Source: Eucalyptus grandis
Lineage: Eukaryota > Streptophyta > Magnoliopsida > Myrtales > Myrtaceae
NCBI RefSeq assembly: GCF_016545825.1
Contig: NC_052616.1
Span: 60,781,278-60,845,277 of the forward strand
Reading direction: 5' to 3'
Length of the DNA: 64,000 nt
Within the stretch, counting starts at the first letter, position 1. Each line of letters starts with the position of its first letter. Below the pieces are notes generated by a model. The model saw nothing but the letters and a program-made list of their open reading frames with translations, ran no database searches and was not told where the DNA came from. Positions 8,780-20,558 of this stretch are shown piece after piece. Both the position numbers and the translations under genes were made by a program.

Positions 8780-10118
8780 TAGAGGTGTTAAAATGGGTCA
8801 CAAACCCATTTATGACCCATTTAAATCTTAAATGGGTCATAAATGGGTCACTTGTTTATAACAAAAGATAGTTAAATGGGTTTCACAATTAAAGCTTTAA
8901 GATAGGTGGGTCTTAAGTGGGTTTTAAATGGGTTGGGTTGAAAACTCATCTTTAACAAAAAAATTATAATTCCTCACTTCTCTCTTCAACTTTATAAAAA
9001 TTGAAATTATAATTTTTTATTTTTATTTTCTCTTTTCTTTTTCTTCCTTTTTTTTTCTTTCTTCTTTTTTCTTTCTCCTTCCTCCTTCCGGTCGCCGGCA
9101 CGGCGACGGCCGGCGACCGGCCAGGCGAGCCTCGAGCTCGCCGGATCTGGCGAGGCGGAGGCCTCGCCGACGCCCGGCGAGGCTCGAGCCTCGCCGATCT
9201 GGCGAGACTCAAGCCCGCCGGCGTCGACAAGGCTCGAGCCTCGCCGATCTGGCGAGCCTCGAGCTCGCCCGACACCGGCGAGCCTCGAGCTCGCCGGATC
9301 TGGCGAGGCAGAGGCCTCGCCGGCGTAGGCGAGCTCGAGGCTCGCCAGATCTGGCGAGACTCGAGCTCGCCGGCGTCGGACGAGGCTCGAGCCTCGCCGA
9401 TCTGGCGAGCCTCGAGCTCGCCCGACACCGGCGAGCCTCGAGCTCGCCGGATCTGGCGAGGCAGAGGCCTCGCCGGCGTAGGCGAGCTCGAGGCTCGCCA
9501 GATCTGGCGAGACTCGAGCTCGCCGGCGTCGGACGAGGCTCGAGCCTCGAGCTCGCCGGCGTCGGCGAGCTCGAGCTCGAGGCTCGCCTGTGGCCGGTCG
9601 CCGGCCGTCGTCGTGGCCGGCGGCCGGCCAAAGAAGAAGAAGGAGGAGAAGAAAAAAAGAGAAAAAGAAAAAAGAAAAAGGAAAAAGAAAATTATATTTT
9701 AAAAATAAAATAAAAATAATAAAAAATTAAATTTAAAAAAAATTAAATTTCGATTTTTTTAAATAATTATTTTAAAATTTATAAAAATTGTCCATTAAAT
9801 TTATATTGTATAAAACTATTTTAGCAATACAATTTTAAAAAAAATAATATATATATAAAAGCTTGGAAGTATTTTAATAATATAATCTTTAAAAAAAAAC
9901 AAAGGAATAAGTTTTTCTAAATTTGTTAAATATGAAAATATTTTATTAATATGAGTTGGGTCGGGTCGGGTATGGGTTGGGTATGGGTCGGGTCGGGTTT
10001 GGGTCGAAAAATTTATATTAAACATAAATGGGTCATAAATGGGTTAATGGGTCGATTTGGGTCGGACCATTAATAACCCGACCCAAACCCGACCCGACCC
10101 ACCCATTTAACGGCTCTA
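8780..10118. mobile_element. TIR element with GC-rich core (hAT-like ends)
   Basis: The left end TAGAGGTGTTAAAATGGGTC mirrors the right end, whose reverse complement starts TAGAGCCGTTAAATGGGT. Both flanks are dense in GGGTC/GACCC repeats (8790-8945 and 9955-10110). The TAGxGGTG-type ends resemble the hAT-like elements at 45742 and 46309, but the 8 bases on each side do not match, so a target duplication is not demonstrated. The core 9080-9620 is an extreme CpG palindromic tandem repeat. No transposase is present. Confidence 0.65.
9100..9620. repeat. GC-rich palindromic tandem repeat, 153-bp period
   Basis: Built from GGCGAG, GAGCTCGAG and CGAGGCTCGAGCCTCG palindromes. A block starting near 9251 repeats almost exactly from 9404, a period of 153 bases. 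Because 153 is divisible by 3, the minus strand (9209-9631) stays open and encodes two copies of a 51-residue Arg/Ser/Leu-rich unit. I regard that frame as a by-product of the repeat, since it has no domain and no clear start context. Confidence 0.85.
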
Positions 10119-10515
10119 GTGGTGGCAAATCATTAAAATGAAACATTTGGGTGAAGTAAATAAGAAGATCACCATATGGAGAAGTTAGATATGCTAAAAC
10201 ATCATAGATTTTAGTGAATTTAGAATATATACACTTATAAGCACTATTATTAAAAACATTAGACAATATGATTGAATAAAAATTTTCATGCCTTATTGCT
10301 TAAGTCCATAAATAGTTTTAATCAATTTGCATACTTTATTTTCATTTTCAGGAAGAACAAAACTCTCTAGGTGTTTCATGTAAATTTCCTCATTTAAATC
10401 TTTATTCAAAAATGCAGTTTTGGCATCAATTTGATGAATGCGAAGATGATAAATGGATGCTAATGCAAAAATAAATCGAATAGATGTTATGCGTGCACAG
10501 AAACATATGCATCGG
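10119..10515 (-). pseudogene. Ty1/copia reverse transcriptase fragment
   Basis: The minus-strand translation of 10300-10515 reads ITSIRFIFALASIYHLRIHQ, then IDAKTAFLNKDLNEEIYM, then FVLPENENKVCKL and YGLKQ, clearly the copia RT block around HQMDVKTAFLNG and KSLYGLKQ. About 10150-10270 continues with a decayed SAYKCIYSKFTK (family: ADKCIYSKF). There are no LTRs or other domains; the TIR element at 8780-10118 abuts it. Confidence 0.85.
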
Positions 10516-12830
10516 AAATTGAATTGCAAATGCATGGCAATGACGCATACATGAACCACATAAACACGAGAAGAGGATTAATTTCACATGATAGCAACGC
10601 CTTATTTTCGGATATTTCGATGAAAAAAGATCTACAAGAAATCCACCTTTGGACACCGAATGAATGTGCACGACTCAAGGGCGACATGGACACCGGGAAA
10701 AAGAGGCAGCATATTCTCCGTTCGATTGAAATCGACAGAATTTCACAATGAGGAGGACACCTTCTCTATATGCGCATCCACACCCGTCGGACGTCTCTCT
10801 GTGATGATCACCATGGACGGACATGGGAACACATTGAGATACAGAGCAACAAAGAACGAAAAAAAAAAAAATGCGCTCCGATTTTCAGTCTTAACAACAA
10901 TGAAACATGAGCAAAATTGAGTCTACTCGATAATGAGATTATTGATCCACATTGCTGCATCCTCAGATTTACACAAAAATCACGAACTACTTCACAGAGA
11001 TGTCGAAAGAGCATTTCAACAAACCATTCATATGCATTGAAAAGTTTGAATTTAGTCAAGAGATCGATATGATTTCTTGCTGAAACCAGCATTTAGAAAA
11101 ACAACAAAGTTACCAATCACCGACAAACATCCCAGATATCTCAGCGATTTTCACAAAAGCATCACGACTAGCGCTCACCTTTAAGTTTTACCGAAAACAG
11201 GGCCAAACATGGAAGATGGTATTACCTCATCGAGGAGACATTCTCAGCTACGATCAATAGTTCGGTTAGCGCAAGGAAACTCCGGGAAGCATTGCTTGTG
11301 AAAGTGAGCAACGGCTATGAGGCTCCGGATTCGAACGACTTGCTTTGAGTCTCCAAGACCAAGGACAGAACCGAACGGGGCATTCCTTGTGACGAACGAG
11401 TGAACATGGACGACACGCACTCCAGGGAAGGCAACAATTGGCGATGAAGAGGAAGGAGGGAGTTTGACGGGAATCACCGAGAGAAAATCTTCCCTTTATC
11501 CATGCGTACCCATGTCACAGGAAGGACAGAATCCGCTGCGAATTTGCCTGACTCAGCATTCTAGAATATGAGCTCTCTCGTTTTCACTCTCGCGCGTTCT
11601 CATCTTTTTGTGCGTCTTGGCTGCTCGCTGGGCATGCTCGGCAGACGATTTGTTGCCGGTGGCACGGGCATATGTCTAGATTTAAGACTTTGATTGACTT
11701 TGATTCCATTGTTGCATAAATAATTCTATAATTGATCGGGAAAAATGAAATCAAACTTTGAGACATAATAATACTCTATTTAATGAATTATTTGCTCCGC
11801 AACGTTATAATGGTTCTTACAAAAAAAAACGTTATTAATGGTTATTAACAAAAATATTTTAGGATACAATAAAATCTCAAATGAAAATATTAGATAGCAA
11901 TTTTAGTATTTGTTCAAAAAGTAAGAAGATAAATCCGAGCAAATATGATCTCTAAAATAACCGCAATCGAAGAAATAAAATCTGGAATTAAATATATAAA
12001 AAATAGCGGATTGTTTCCATAGGACATTATGATTAATTTTTATTATTATAATTCCGAATTTGAATCAACATTAATAATAGTAATAATTGTTGATTAGTGT
12101 CAAAATTAGTCTACATGCAAATTCACATCTTTTATATGGGACAAGATATATCTTAGTTTTATCACTCGCCGGGAAATCGCTGGACTCAGTGCTGGCAGCA
12201 AGCGTGGCAAGTCTGTAAAGGAGGTGGCGGACGTTATGCGCCAGAAGACAGGATGTTCTCGTCCCCTCGAAGGATCCCTCCTCTTTTTTACATGTGTAAA
12301 ACTCTCTAGTCTATTGCCGAATTGGAACATGAATATATGGGCCCATAGTAAATAATTTAACAATCTCTCAATCTTATTTCACTTTCCAATATAGCGGGGC
12401 ACGTAGGAATACTATGCCGATTGCTTCTTCCCTATTTGCCATGAATATTTTATTTGATTGTGAATCTCAAATTAATCATGCGCCCACAATCCCGGTATAT
12501 TTTCGGCCCATATATTCAAGAAAATATTTGCCATGTCTCTCCAATTTTTCAAATTATTACCTTTCATAGGCAAGTTTTTGGCTCCTAGTAATGTTCCTGA
12601 GCTTGGCTGAATTTCCTCCGGCGACTTAGTCCAATCAATCCAATTAAGTTCAATACTTTTCATTTAAAACCTATCCATTGTGGTCCAATTAATATGTAAA
12701 TATATGGGCCTAGTTATCTACAAATGCAAATACTCCTAATATCTATATATAATTTAACTAGTACTTTTATTAAGGATTTAGGGTTGATCCCTATTTTTCT
12801 GTGAACCAAATGTCTAAATGGATCGTCAAA
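10516..12830. other. intergenic, no recognised gene
   Basis: Short frames such as 11244-11477 (minus) and 10660-10920 (plus) have no domain or homologous partner in the window. A GC-balanced stretch at 11220-11660 stands out from its AT-rich neighbours and could be the remains of a 5' region or exon, but I cannot support a gene. Confidence 0.4.
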
Positions 12831-13040
12831 AGTTAGGTGTTAGTAGTCATCTTGCGTGATATGGCCGGTGCTAACATGGACAATTCTTAATTATATATTA
12901 ATATTTTTCTAATTTATTTCTTTCCTTTTTATTTATTTATCTTTCTTTGTTTTTCCTTTCTGGCCATGGCTAGGTGGGCTAGCCTTTCTCGGGCAGTGGT
13001 GGCCCACCACTCTACTTCCTTGGCATAAATTTTCTTCTCT
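12830..13040. repeat. partial foldback-family arm
   Basis: Contains 'gatatggccggtgctaacatggac' followed by an AT-rich stretch and a GC-richer block, the order seen in the left arms of the Mutator-like foldbacks (e.g. 44800-44930). No right arm found. Confidence 0.4.
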
Positions 13041-13580
13041 GTGCGGGGGGTAACCAAACTAACGTCGACTACCTGCAGAACATCAAACAAGAGTGCTGCC
13101 GGGAAGGCTACGTGGCGTGCAAGGACAGTAGGCAGCGACGGCAACTCCACCACAGGAAGCGGCAACAACGTGAGGTGCAGCAACAGAGCAGACATGGCGA
13201 TCGTTGGAACCACGAGCAACACGTCTAGAATCTACAAACGCAGCAACTTGGAGCCACCAGCGAGCGGGACAGCAGCGGCGATCCTCTGCAACAACGTCGC
13301 CAGGAGCAGAACAGTGGCGCCTGCTGCTGGAAAGCAGGGACGGCAGCAAACAGAGAGGGCGTGGGTGCGAATTGCAATGGACGGAAGTGCTGCCGTGAGG
13401 GTGTTGCGGCGGGCGACAGCAATCAATGGGACGTCGTGTGTGGCGGTGAAGGCGCAACCAGGTGCAGAGCACTTCCTTCTCAAGGAGTTGATTGTGAAGT
13501 TTAAACTCACTATGGCCGATTACATCTCTAACAAGCCCCTTCAATCACACGTACAATTGTATGTGATAACGTGGTGCTAG
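13041..13580. other. GC-rich segment open on both strands, unidentified
   Basis: A 540-base block of higher GC than its surroundings is open on the plus strand for 179 codons (Ser/Thr/Ala/Arg-rich) and on the minus strand for 153 codons in one frame (His/Pro/Cys-rich) and 92 in another. I recognise no domain in any frame. It could be a captured gene piece or just a GC-rich repeat core; no ribosomal, kinase or transposase motif is visible. Confidence 0.3.
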
Positions 13581-15122
13581 GGTTATGCGATTTACATATG
13601 ATAGAAAATATGAATTATGCTAATGGTAATTCTGGTTAGGAGTTGGGACCAACTCCAAATATCCTCGTACGATAAATGTTAAATATGGTAGCCAAAATTT
13701 GGCGTCAACACTAAAGAAATGAAATTGCAAGTTAAATTGAGCAAATCGAAACTTAAATGTTGTGACTAGTATGGTTTTGGGAGAGTGCCCGCTAAATATT
13801 TGGCTTTGTAATTTATTAGCTTTACTTTTGGAGATTCACCTTCGGGTCAGTCGCAACAATTATGAACTTGGAAAATGTTTAAACCATGTAAGATTTGTAA
13901 ACAAAGTGACAAAAAGAGTTTCCTTCCCAAGGAAAAGACGCCACTCCTCTTTTACACAGCAGGACAGGTGACAATTTCAAATAAGCACGGATCTGAAGTT
14001 ATATTAACGTCTGATAAAATACTAATAAATGAATAGATATTCAAAACACGTACATCTAATAAAATGATAAGTATTGTCTAGTAAAAATAAATTATAGGAT
14101 AATAATAAAAAATTTGTTGACTAAAGAGTTCAGTAAACAAAGAGTACCAAATTACTGTCGATCAATATGATTGAATATATCGAAATAAATGAAGACTTTG
14201 AAATGCCTATGAGCACTAGTCAAATTATCATTTATTACATGCCAAATTGATCAAAATTAGAGAATTAGACAAAAAAAATCAATAACAGATAAAAAAATGT
14301 TTATAAGTAATTAGTAATTTTAAAATATAAAATTGTATTCATCTCGGATATGTTTCCAATGATATTTGTTAGGTTTAATTTTTCATGTGAAGACTAATTC
14401 ATTTTTTCATTCTTTCTTTAGAACGGATTTTTTGTGGGTTAATTTGCCTTTATAATGCGGGCACGTTTTTATCCGCTTCATGTTAGCACTCCTCCAATTT
14501 GTCTACAAAGAGCACCCAAACTTTCCAGAGATAAGATCAGAAATGCGCTCTCTAAGCACAGGTTAACAATGGCAACTATATCGAGGGTCGTCTCAACTCT
14601 TACGGTAAAACTAGAGTCAGATCCGTACTGAAAGAGAGAGAATGAATGTCTAGTCCACTATTCCAGGAGGAGACATGAAAGATGAACTGGCAAAAGGGTA
14701 CCTTAAAGCTCTAAATCTCGCTAAAAATAGTAGCTCTAGTTTTTTTACCATATATGGGAGACTTCGGGAGAGAGAGAGAGATGATGAAGAAGAGCTAAAG
14801 TCCAATAGAGTAGAGGACTAGATGGCTAAAGTCCAGAAAAGAAAAATCCTTTCAGAATATTAGTTAGTCAACCCTTGACGAGCCCTGGGACATCTTTGTT
14901 TATCTATATAATTAAAAACTCTCGTGTTGACTTAAAAAAACGTTGCTTATGTGGCTTTATCGTCTCTAAAAATATGCTCGATCTACAACAGACGTTTTCA
15001 TGACATTTAATCTTTTGAATGGTTTGTCCAAAATGCAAGCAATAAAACATGAACGACACATTTTGGCCTTTTTTCCAGTAATTGTAAACCTTTTTTTCTT
15101 CCCCTTTTTTCAGAGTTCATCA
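13581..15122. other. intergenic, AT-rich, nothing recognised
   Basis: No gene, structured RNA or bounded repeat could be supported. A short GA-rich tract lies near 14767-14800. Confidence 0.5.
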
Positions 15123-15127
15123 AAGTG
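15123..15127. repeat. 5-bp target duplication (AAGTG), left of Copia-1
   Basis: AAGTG immediately before TGTTGGAAAT, repeated at 20758-20762 after CTGTCA. Confidence 0.9.
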
Positions 15128-15329
15128 TGTTGGAAATATATCTTGAAGATTCCGATTCCGTGGATTAGTTTTGGTAAATAAGAAAATAGGAAAATGGAGA
15201 TTCATTTATTATTTTTTCCTATTTTATTCTTTTGTCTCTTACATTATAAATGTACAAGTGTAATCTAAATATACATAATGAATATACAAAGAAAAAGCTT
15301 TTCTCAAATCTCCATTTCACATTCTGTCA
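15128..15329 (+). repeat. Copia-1 5' LTR
   Basis: Starts TGTTGGAAAT and ends CATTCTGTCA. Nearly identical to 20559-20757. Confidence 0.95.
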
Positions 15330-15342
15330 TGGTATCAGAGCC
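15330..15342 (+). other. Copia-1 primer-binding site (initiator Met tRNA)
   Basis: TGGTATCAGAGCC directly after the LTR is the classic complement of the 3' end of plant initiator-methionine tRNA. Confidence 0.95.
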
Positions 15343-15467
15343 GATACTCCTGACCTAGCTTCCGCATACTCTTTGAATTGCCATCGTTTTTTTCGGCTGT
15401 TGTTGCATAATCTTTACCTGCGAAACAAGCCCAAAAAACGATTAGGAATTCAAGTTTTTTTTTTGCC

Positions 15468-16836
15468 ATGACGAAGAATGTTGAGAATTCCTCAACAGAG
15501 GAGACACCTACCTCAAATCCGGTTGCATCTCTTGGCGGCGACCAAACCTCTGTTCATCCATCGAAGAAACCCTCTCGCACAATTGATTCCAGTGTCGGGC
15601 CACATCTCCGGCCCACCCCAGTGGCCTCCAACCTTTCCTCCAAAGATATGGACAGGTGTGGAATCGCACCCTTTTGGCCCGTTGCCGGACAAGTATGGAC
15701 CCGCAAGACTTTTGGGCCGTCGCGTCCGTAACAGGCCCCACAGAGACATCGGGCCAGACGAATTCTGCTCAGGAATCCGGATTCGTTCCGGGTCAGGGAT
15801 CCGGATCTTTCCCGAGTTCGAATCCCTACCCGGGATTTCAACCCGGATACACGCCACCGGGTCAGGGATCCGGATCTATCCCGGTTCGAATCCCTACCGG
15901 GATTTCAACCCTGATACGCGCCACCGGGTCGGGAACCGGATCTATCCCGGTCATGGGACGAATCCCTACCCGGGATTTCAACCCGGATATGTGCCGTTGT
16001 TTTTTTCGGTTGGCGGCGGCGGCCGCTTGAACCCGCGACCCTCTGTACACGCCGGCCGATGGACCCGAATTGAAGCTCCTCGGGATGCAGCTTACCGGAG
16101 CAGAAAATTATGCGGCTCCGGGCAAGGGATCTCCGGCGCGCCCTTGTCACCAAAGACAAGGACGGCTTCCTCGACGGAGCCGTGCCTTTTCCGGCCGACG
16201 AACGTCTTCAACGGCAAGGGCGTAAGTGCAACCAACCAACTGGTTCGCACATGGCTCGAACCGCCTCGCACCGAAATCGCAGCCGGACTCCCACCAACCG
16301 AAGACTCCCGAACTCTCCGGGACAAGATCCGCGAGATGTACGGACGCCTCGACCGAGCGAAGCTATTCACCATCACCCAAGCCCTGTCGGAGTTGAATCA
16401 GGGGAACCTCTCGGTTACCTCCTGCTTCAACCGCCTCTCCGCCCTATGGAATGAGCTTGAGGCCGCCGAAGAACGACTCGAAGGTCTCGAAGAAACCCTC
16501 CAACAGTACCGAAAAATTAAAGAGAGGGAGAAAACGACGAGATTCTTACTCATTTTAAACGAATCCTTCTCGGCTTTCCGATCGCAAATCCTCGCGATGG
16601 ACCCTCCACCTCCGCTCGGCCGCATTTACCAGTTGGCCGTCCAAGAGGAGCATCATCGGATGGCCGCCGCTAGACATGCTCGAATAGGCGAAGGGCTGAG
16701 CTTGGCCGTTCTTCCCTCCGGCGATGCAACCCTCGGCGGAAACTCCACAGATCTGGAGAGAAAAATTGTGGCTGCGGCTGCGGCGAAGAGAACCGGAGGA
16801 AACCCTAAATCATTTAGATCGACGGCTCGGATCTAA
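15468..16836 (+). pseudogene. Copia-1 gag N-terminal and capsid region, frameshifted
   Basis: Probable start ATG at 15468 (MTKNVENSSTEETPTSNP) after a short leader. The frame switches before 15740, and a Gly/Pro-rich region (about 15780-15985) holds three tandem units of roughly 67-69 bases, PGQGSGSFPSSNPYPGFQ in the first. The capsid-like part is open from 16020 to 16836 in another frame, with KIREMYGRLDRAKLFTITQA, VTSCFNRLSALWNELEAAEE and TRFLLILNESFSAFRSQI, conserved in copia UBN2-type gag. Gag would form the particle that packages element RNA. At least two frameshifts prevent one continuous protein. Confidence 0.85.
15785..15990 (+). repeat. three tandem repeats within Copia-1 gag
   Basis: Units begin GGGTCAGGGATCCGG (about 15790 and 15858) and GGGTCGGGAACCGG (about 15926). 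The first encodes a 23-residue Gly/Pro/Ser unit. Later units are not exact multiples of three in length, which breaks the gag frame. Each unit contains or approximates GTTCGAATCCC, which coincides with a pol III box-B consensus. Confidence 0.8.
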
Positions 16837-17030
16837 GATCCGGAATGGATGGTGGGATCGCCGATCCAAGATGGACGGCTCGGATAGACGCTGCTGATCG
16901 GCGACGGCCGGGATCTTAGCGGGAACGAACGGACGAGATCGGCCCGCCGGATCGGACGGCCGGGATCTCGGCCGCTGAACGGACGGACGAGATCGACGCG
17001 TTGGATCGGACGGGCCGGGATCGTGCCACG
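16837..17030 (+). repeat. degenerate CGGACGGCCGGGATC repeats in gag linker
   Basis: GC-rich block with at least five variants of CGGAC-GGCCGGGATC spaced 40-60 bases apart, between capsid and zinc knuckle. Frames are interrupted here. Confidence 0.65.
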
Positions 17031-17039
17031 TCAGCAAGA

Positions 17040-17354
17040 AAGGTTAGTGGGCAGAATTCCAGGTTTAAAAATAAATATTGCAGCTACTGTAAACGTCCAC
17101 ATCATACCATTGAGACCTGTTGGAAGCTGCATGGAAAGCCTAATGACAAGAAGAGAGAATCCATTATTTCCCAAGTTTTTGCACAAAAGGCAGATGGATC
17201 ATCTCACCAGATGATCACTCAAGAACAATATCGAATATTGTCCAAATGTTGGATCAACTCAAGACTAGCGATAAAAGTGCAGGGATTCTCGGTACTTTCC
17301 TATACAACAAGAATTCGTTTTTGGTTGATGTATGGATTATCGATTCAGTGCTAG
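17040..17354 (+). pseudogene. Copia-1 gag zinc knuckle
   Basis: The translation contains CSYCKRPHHTIETCWKLHG, a CX2CX4HX4C zinc knuckle (the four ligands C, C, H, C all present) typical of retroviral and copia nucleocapsids that bind element RNA. It is followed by a frame that ends by a shift in the protease leader near 17280. Confidence 0.9.
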
Positions 17355-17640
17355 TGACCACATAGTATGCAACAAAAAAATTTTCGCACACATATAAAAT
17401 GCCAAAATCCCCTCACACGGTGCGTCTTCCAAATGGGAACACCACAAATGTTACCCAAATAGGCACCGTTCATCTTGGTCCCAATTTAATCCTGAAAATG
17501 TCCTATATATTCCAGAATTTGAATTCAATCTTTTGTCTGTCTCAAGAGTATGTGAGGATAACTCTTGCCATGCCACATTCAATTCCGACAATTGTCTTTT
17601 TCAGGACCATTCGACTGGCAGAGTGATGGCCTTGGGTAGT
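17310..17640 (+). pseudogene. Copia-1 aspartic protease, active site destroyed
   Basis: WIIDS at about 17332-17350 is the start of the copia protease active-site block, but a one-base loss right after the D-S codons shifts the frame and a stop follows within about ten codons. The downstream part is recognisable in another frame (PHTVRLPNGNTTNV, IGTVHLGPNLIL). The enzyme would cleave the polyprotein; it cannot be made from this copy as read. Confidence 0.85.
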
Positions 17641-17689
17641 GTGGTAGATGGAATCTATTTCGAACAATTCCCCTGAGATTTAGAATTAT

Positions 17690-18330
17690 TAAATAAGCAT
17701 GTTTCTTGTAATGCTATCAGTTCAAATAAAAATCTCCTTTCTCATCAACGATTGGGTCACAGTGCTTCTTTTCCTCATCCAAAATGTCCAATATGTCCTT
17801 TAGCTAAACAATCTCGAGCACCTTTTCCGAAAAGTACATCTCGTGCAACAGATTCCTTTTCTTTACTTCATATGGACATTTGGGGACCTTATCATACTCT
17901 TCACCGTGATGGATCTCGATTCTTCCTTACAATTGTTGATGATTACACTCGAGCCACATGGGTTTATCTTATGCAATCGAAAAGCCAAACTTTTGGTCAT
18001 CTATCAAACTTTATTTCCATAATTAAAAATCAGTTTGGTAAATCTGTACAAAAAATTCGTACGGATAATGGGCGTGAATTTTCACTTCGATTGCAACACA
18101 TTTCTATCTTCCCATGGTATACTTCATGAAAGTTCCTGCACTTACACTCCGCAACAAAATGGAGTTGTTGAGCGCAAACATAGGCATCTGTTAGAGGTTG
18201 CTCGTGCTCTAAAATATCAAGCTTCCATTCCAGAAGATTTTTGGGGAGATTGTGTGGTCACAGCAGCTTACTTGATCAATCGCATGCCAACTCGAATTCT
18301 TAATGGTAGGACCCCCTTTGAGATGCTTTA
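17690..18330 (+). pseudogene. Copia-1 integrase, one frameshift in core
   Basis: N-terminal HHCC-type segment HQRLGHSASFPHPKCPICPLAKQ, split in blocks, then the core with D in MDIWGPY, D in RTDNGREF (about 18058-18080) and E in GVVERKHRH (about 18160-18185). All three DDE residues are encoded, but the frame shifts between the second D and the E near 18085-18125, so no single product has all three. Confidence 0.9.
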
Positions 18331-19090
18331 CAACAAACAACCTGATAATAATCATCTTAAAGTATTTGGTTGTTTATGCTATACAACAAATGTGGGTCCT
18401 CGAGATAAAATGGGCCCTCGAGCCACTCGGTGCGTCTTTATGGGATATTCTTCTCTTCAGAAAGGATATCGAGTTATGGAGATCTCTACAGGGACCTTTT
18501 TCATTAGTAGGGATGTTGTATTCCATGAAGACATATTTCCTTTTGAGGAAACGGTTTCTTCATCACAGTCCTCTTTACCATCAGGACACGACAGACTATT
18601 TTTGTCCGATGATTCTTTGTCCTCAGCACCGTGGTATCTTATTGCACTAGGACCACCCATATCATCGGGACCACCTTCATCCGCATCAATGGAATTATCA
18701 CCTTCGAAGCAACTTCGCGGTGATTATCTCGAGGACATTTCTCAATCTCCTATAACAACAGCTGCTTCATCAATTCTCTCTGAATCATCGGATCCTCCAA
18801 CACAAATCCTCGAGCCGCCTCGCCGATCTGGAAGGCAAACTCGTCCACCTACATGGACAAAGGATTACATATGTTCTGCAAGAAGTTCTTCAGGTACACA
18901 ATATCCCATTGGCTCATATGTATCATTTAATCAGTTATCGCCAGGACATATGTGTTGTATAAGTCGCATATCTGAAGAACGAGAACCATTCTCCTTCGCT
19001 GAGGCGGCACGAGACCCTAGATGGCAACATGCGATGGAGTCCGAACTTACTGCTTTAATGGAGAATCACACATGGGATATTGTCCTTTGC
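18330..19090 (+). pseudogene. Copia-1 integrase C-terminal region and linker to RT
   Basis: Open in the frame of 18035-19180. It includes TPFEMLYNKQPD, LKVFGCLCYTT, the conserved CVFMGYSSLQKGYRV and RDVVFHEDIFPF, then a Ser/Pro-rich linker ending in PPRRSGRQTRPPTWTKDY. These are standard landmarks between copia integrase and RT. Confidence 0.85.
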
Positions 19091-19897
19091 CGCCAAGACG
19101 GAAACCGATTGGCTGCAAATGGGTTTACAAGATCAAATTCAAGGCAGATGGCTCTATTGAGCGCTATAAAGCTCGATTAGTTGCCAAGGGATTCACTCAA
19201 AAAGAAGGTTTTGATTACCATGAGACTTTTTCTCCAGTAGCTAAAGAAGTCACGGTACGTTCCTTCTTATCCGTTGCAGCCATACGAAATTGGTCTCTCC
19301 ATCAGATGGATGTGCATAATGCTTTTCTCCACGGTGATCTCGATGAAGAAATCTACATGGATATTCCTCAAGGATTACGCAGACAAGGGGAGTCTCGGGT
19401 ATGTCGTCTTCGCAAATCCTTACATGGATTAAAACAGGCATCTAGACAATGGTATGCCAAATTCACTGCTGCACTAACCAATGCAGGTTTTGAGCATTCT
19501 AAGTATGATTATGCCTTGTTTACACGTACTACAAAAGCATCATCAATCTATCTGTGATATATGTTGATGACATACTTGTCATGGGAAATAATGACTCTGA
19601 TGTTGCCAAGTTCAAAAGATATTTACACTCCACTTTTCACATCAAAGATTTGGGATCACCAAAATATTTTCTTGGCATTGAGATTGCTCGGTCCAATGAA
19701 GGAATTTGCCTCGGTCAAAGGAAATTCATCTTGGAGATTGTTTCGAAGCAGTCTATCGGGATGTAAACCAAAGCCAGTCATTCTAGTTGAGCAGAATGTC
19801 AAATTGACGACGCATGAATATGACATAAGTTCTTCTTCAAACATTAAGGACTTAGTGCTCAAAGATCCTTCAGAATACCAAATGACTTGTCGGAAAG
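19090..19897 (+). pseudogene. Copia-1 reverse transcriptase
   Basis: After a frameshift near 19090 the RT reads [57 protein letters not shown] and [21 protein letters not shown] near 19555 and a shift separate it from MIYVDDILVMGNN, which contains the catalytic YVDD. Further decay occurs at 19766-19900. Palm-domain aspartates (QMDV and YVDD) are present. Confidence 0.9.
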
Positions 19898-20500
19898 TTG
19901 ATATATCTTACAATGACAAGACCTGATATATCATATGCCGTACAAATACTCAGCCAGTTCATGCATATGCCAAAGCAATCACATATGGATGCGGCATTGA
20001 AGGTTGTGAAGTATCTAAAGGGATGTCCAGGCCTTGGTATACTTCTATCTCGTGACTGCAATATGAAGATGACAGCTTTTTGCGACACGGATTATGCCAC
20101 CTGTCCAATGACCAGGAGATCTATTACTGGTTTCTGCATAAAGCTGGGAAAATCATTGATTTCTTGGAAGACAAAGAAACAGTCAACTGTCTCACTATCA
20201 TCCGCAGAATCGGAGTATCGGGCCATGGCAAAGGCCACCTGTGAAATAGTCTGGATACGAGGACTACTCCTGGATCTCGGAATACAAATCAGTGGACCGA
20301 CTGAATTGTTTTGTGATAATGATGCTGCACTCAAATTAGCGGCAAATCCAGTCTTTCATGAAAGAACAAAACACATAGAAGTGGATTGTCATTTCACTCG
20401 GGATAGGATCAAAGATGGAGTCCCGGTGACAAAAGGAATCGGAACAACAGAGCAACTGCGTGACGTCTTTACTAAAGCGTTATGTCGGAAACAAAGATAG
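19898..20500 (+). pseudogene. Copia-1 RNase H, open
   Basis: About 200 codons open from a preceding stop: MTRPDISYAVQILSQFM, AFCDTDYATCPMTRRSITGF, SLSSAESEYRAMA, LFCDNDAALKLAANPVFHER, TKHIEVDCHFTRD. The acidic residues of the RNase H active site (D in CDTDY, E in ESEY, D in CDN) are encoded. This is the best preserved domain of the element. Confidence 0.9.
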
Positions 20501-20558
20501 ATATCTATTGAGCAAGCTTGGTATCCTTGACATCTACAGCCACCAGCTTGAGGGGGAG

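Noticed and set aside
9209..9631. 140-codon Arg/Ser repeat protein
   Set aside because: The frame exists only because the GC tandem repeat period is a multiple of three; no start context or domain.
8780..10118. hAT element with an 8-bp duplication
   Set aside because: The ends fit, but the flanking octamers CCTCTCGC and GTGGTGGC do not match, so I list it only as a TIR element with hAT-like ends.
15800..15960. Possible tRNA genes because of GTTCGAATCCC strings
   Set aside because: The strings are internal to gag repeats; no acceptor stem, box A or cloverleaf could be built around them.
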